Source of the DNA: Bacteroidales bacterium UBA5515 | GTDB lineage: Bacteria > Bacteroidota > Bacteroidia > Bacteroidales > P3 | Assembly (NCBI GenBank): GCA_002423895.1 | Contig: DIOL01000008.1 | Span: 35,467-59,026 of the forward strand | Direction: 5' to 3' | DNA: 23,560 nucleotides | Shown here: in pieces, positions 22,460 to 23,560 of the stretch | Layout of the letters: each line of letters begins with the position of its first letter | Position numbering within the stretch: the stretch's first letter is position 1 | Program-made: the position numbers and the translations under genes | Notes under the pieces: model-generated | Databases searched by the model: none | Told to the model about the DNA's origin: nothing | Seen by the model: the letters and a program-made list of their open reading frames with translations, nothing else

Positions 22460-23560
22460 ATGAAGACAAGGCTTTTTAAACAATTCACAATTATGATGCT
22501 AATGACTATAATTAGCATAAATCTATTTGCAATACCAGCAAATAAAACCCCTTTTACAATCAAACAGCCTAATGGAAAAACTTTAACTTTAACTCTTAAA
22601 GGAGATGAAAAGGTTAATTGGGCTACAACTATAGATCAATATACATTAGTTAGAAATATTGAAAATGTATTTGTTTATGGACAACTAAATGAAAGAGGAG
22701 ATTTAATTCCTTCAAATTTTATTGCTTCTAATCCTAATGAAAGATCAGCTGAAGAGATTTTATTTTTAAGTACTTTACCTTATAATTTGCATTTTAGTGA
22801 TAGACAAATTCAGGAAAGAAAAACTTTATACCAAACAGAGAATACTCACAAAGCAATTACAACTGGACAAGTACGTTTACTTCTAATTCTGGTTGCTTTT
22901 AGTGATAAACCATTCACATACACACAAAGTGATTTCAATACAATGTGTAACCAAGTTGGTTATAACACTAATGGAGCAACAGGAAGTGTAAGAGATTATT
23001 ACTATGATAATTCTGGTCATGCTTTAGAAATGATTATAGATGTTGTTGGACCAGTAACTCTTCCTAATATTTCTGCATATTATGCAGCAAATGGAGGAAT
23101 GGGAGCTTTCGTTAATGGAGCATTGACTCTTGTCGATCAAACAGTTAATTTTGCTCAATATTTAAATGGAGAAAATAGAGTATCTAACATACATTTTGTT
23201 TTTGCTGGTCAAGCACAATCATCAACTGGAAATACAAGTGAAATATGGCCTCATAAATCTTATATTTCACAAAGTATTGTTAAAGATGGAGTTCAGTTTT
23301 CAAGTTATTCTTGTTCTGCTGAAAAGAAAACCTCAACTCAAATGGACGGAATTGGAACAATGTGCCATGAAATGGGACATGCTTTAGGTCTTATGGATTT
23401 ATATGATACCGATTATGATGGCAGTGGAGGAACATCTGAAACTCCTGATACTTGGTGTTTGATGGCAGGAGGAAGTTATAATAATAATTGTAATACACCT
23501 CCATACTTAAATGGTTGGGAAAGAGAAATTCTTGGATGGGGGAATCCGATTAATTTGAAT
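22460..23560 (+). CDS. M6-family metalloprotease, 3' end cut off by the window
   Basis: 367 codons are present with no stop; the reading frame runs off the end. The start is the ATG at 22460; an earlier ATG at 22448 is closed by a stop after a few codons. Residues 1-25 form a signal peptide (ending around NLFAIPA). A propeptide-like region follows (KQPNGKTLTLTLKGDE, WATTIDQYTLV), typical of secreted M6 proteases. The catalytic domain begins near 135 (VRLLLILVAFSD), with GSVRDYYYDNSGHALEM characteristic of M6. The zinc site is HEMGHALGLMDLYD, with His303, Glu304 and His307 and the downstream Asp313. It also has the WCLMAGGSY met-turn region. Immune-inhibitor-A-like enzymes are relatives. A T9SS sorting domain may exist at the missing C-terminus. 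It follows the T9SS cargo gene after a terminator and is transcribed separately. Confidence 0.93.
   Translation, partial: MKTRLFKQFTIMMLMTIISINLFAIPANKTPFTIKQPNGKTLTLTLKGDEKVNWATTIDQYTLVRNIENVFVYGQLNERGDLIPSNFIASNPNERSAEEILFLSTLPYNLHFSDRQIQERKTLYQTENTHKAITTGQVRLLLILVAFSDKPFTYTQSDFNTMCNQVGYNTNGATGSVRDYYYDNSGHALEMIIDVVGPVTLPNISAYYAANGGMGAFVNGALTLVDQTVNFAQYLNGENRVSNIHFVFAGQAQSSTGNTSEIWPHKSYISQSIVKDGVQFSSYSCSAEKKTSTQMDGIGTMCHEMGHALGLMDLYDTDYDGSGGTSETPDTWCLMAGGSYNNNCNTPPYLNGWEREILGWGNPINLN

Overview
The window looks like a stretch of a low-GC (by eye about one-third G+C) chromosome from an anaerobic Bacteroidetes, probably an uncultured member of the Bacteroidales. The evidence is: promoters of the Bacteroidetes type (TAnnTTTG, once with an upstream TTTG at 19 bp), almost no strong Shine-Dalgarno sequences, a protein with a type IX secretion (T9SS) C-terminal sorting domain, secreted DPP III and DPP IV peptidases, an M6 metalloprotease, and a sensory-type [FeFe]-hydrogenase. 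No rRNA, tRNA, CRISPR array, transposase or phage gene was seen.

Layout. 1-478 is non-coding: the terminator of an upstream gene, then a regular array of 16 short palindromes. 479-4733 is a minus-strand operon (lptG-like permease, two GT4 glycosyltransferases, a DUF1801 protein) that suggests envelope or polysaccharide work. Divergent from it is a secreted DPP III (4828-6885) with a strong terminator. 6886-7500 is non-coding and holds a 9-bp tandem repeat and a second palindrome array. 7501-9677 is a three-gene unit: DRTGG-domain protein, RsbW-like ATPase and an [FeFe]-hydrogenase-like protein with the features of a sensor. 9709-18220 is a run of plus-strand genes: a thioredoxin-fold protein without cysteines, a polyprenol-phosphate mannosyltransferase, DPP IV, riboflavin synthase, HflX, an MscS channel and a flippase-like membrane protein. 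This run converges on mpl (minus strand, 18499-19854), with a third palindrome array in between. 20013 to the end holds a T9SS cargo protein and the first 367 codons of an M6 metalloprotease, each with its own promoter.

Functionally, the secreted peptidases and the M6 protease point to a peptide-using lifestyle. LptG, the glycosyltransferases, the mannosyltransferase, the LPG-synthase-like protein and Mpl point to envelope building and recycling. The DRTGG/ATPase/hydrogenase unit is probably a redox or H2-responsive signalling module.

The most unusual content is in the intergenic DNA. Three arrays (106-438, 7172-7296, 18304-18428) are made of 10-13 bp imperfect palindromes repeated at a pitch of 21-22 bp, close to two helical turns. 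The spacers are mostly unrelated, so the pattern is not simple tandem duplication. Each array uses its own palindrome sequence; the first uses three, in blocks of 3-4-3-4-2, without losing phase. The second and third arrays also share a larger symmetry: five units centred on unit 3, with TTACTC/GAGTAA at the same offset in the first and fourth spacers. All three lie beyond gene 3' ends. I do not recognise this family.
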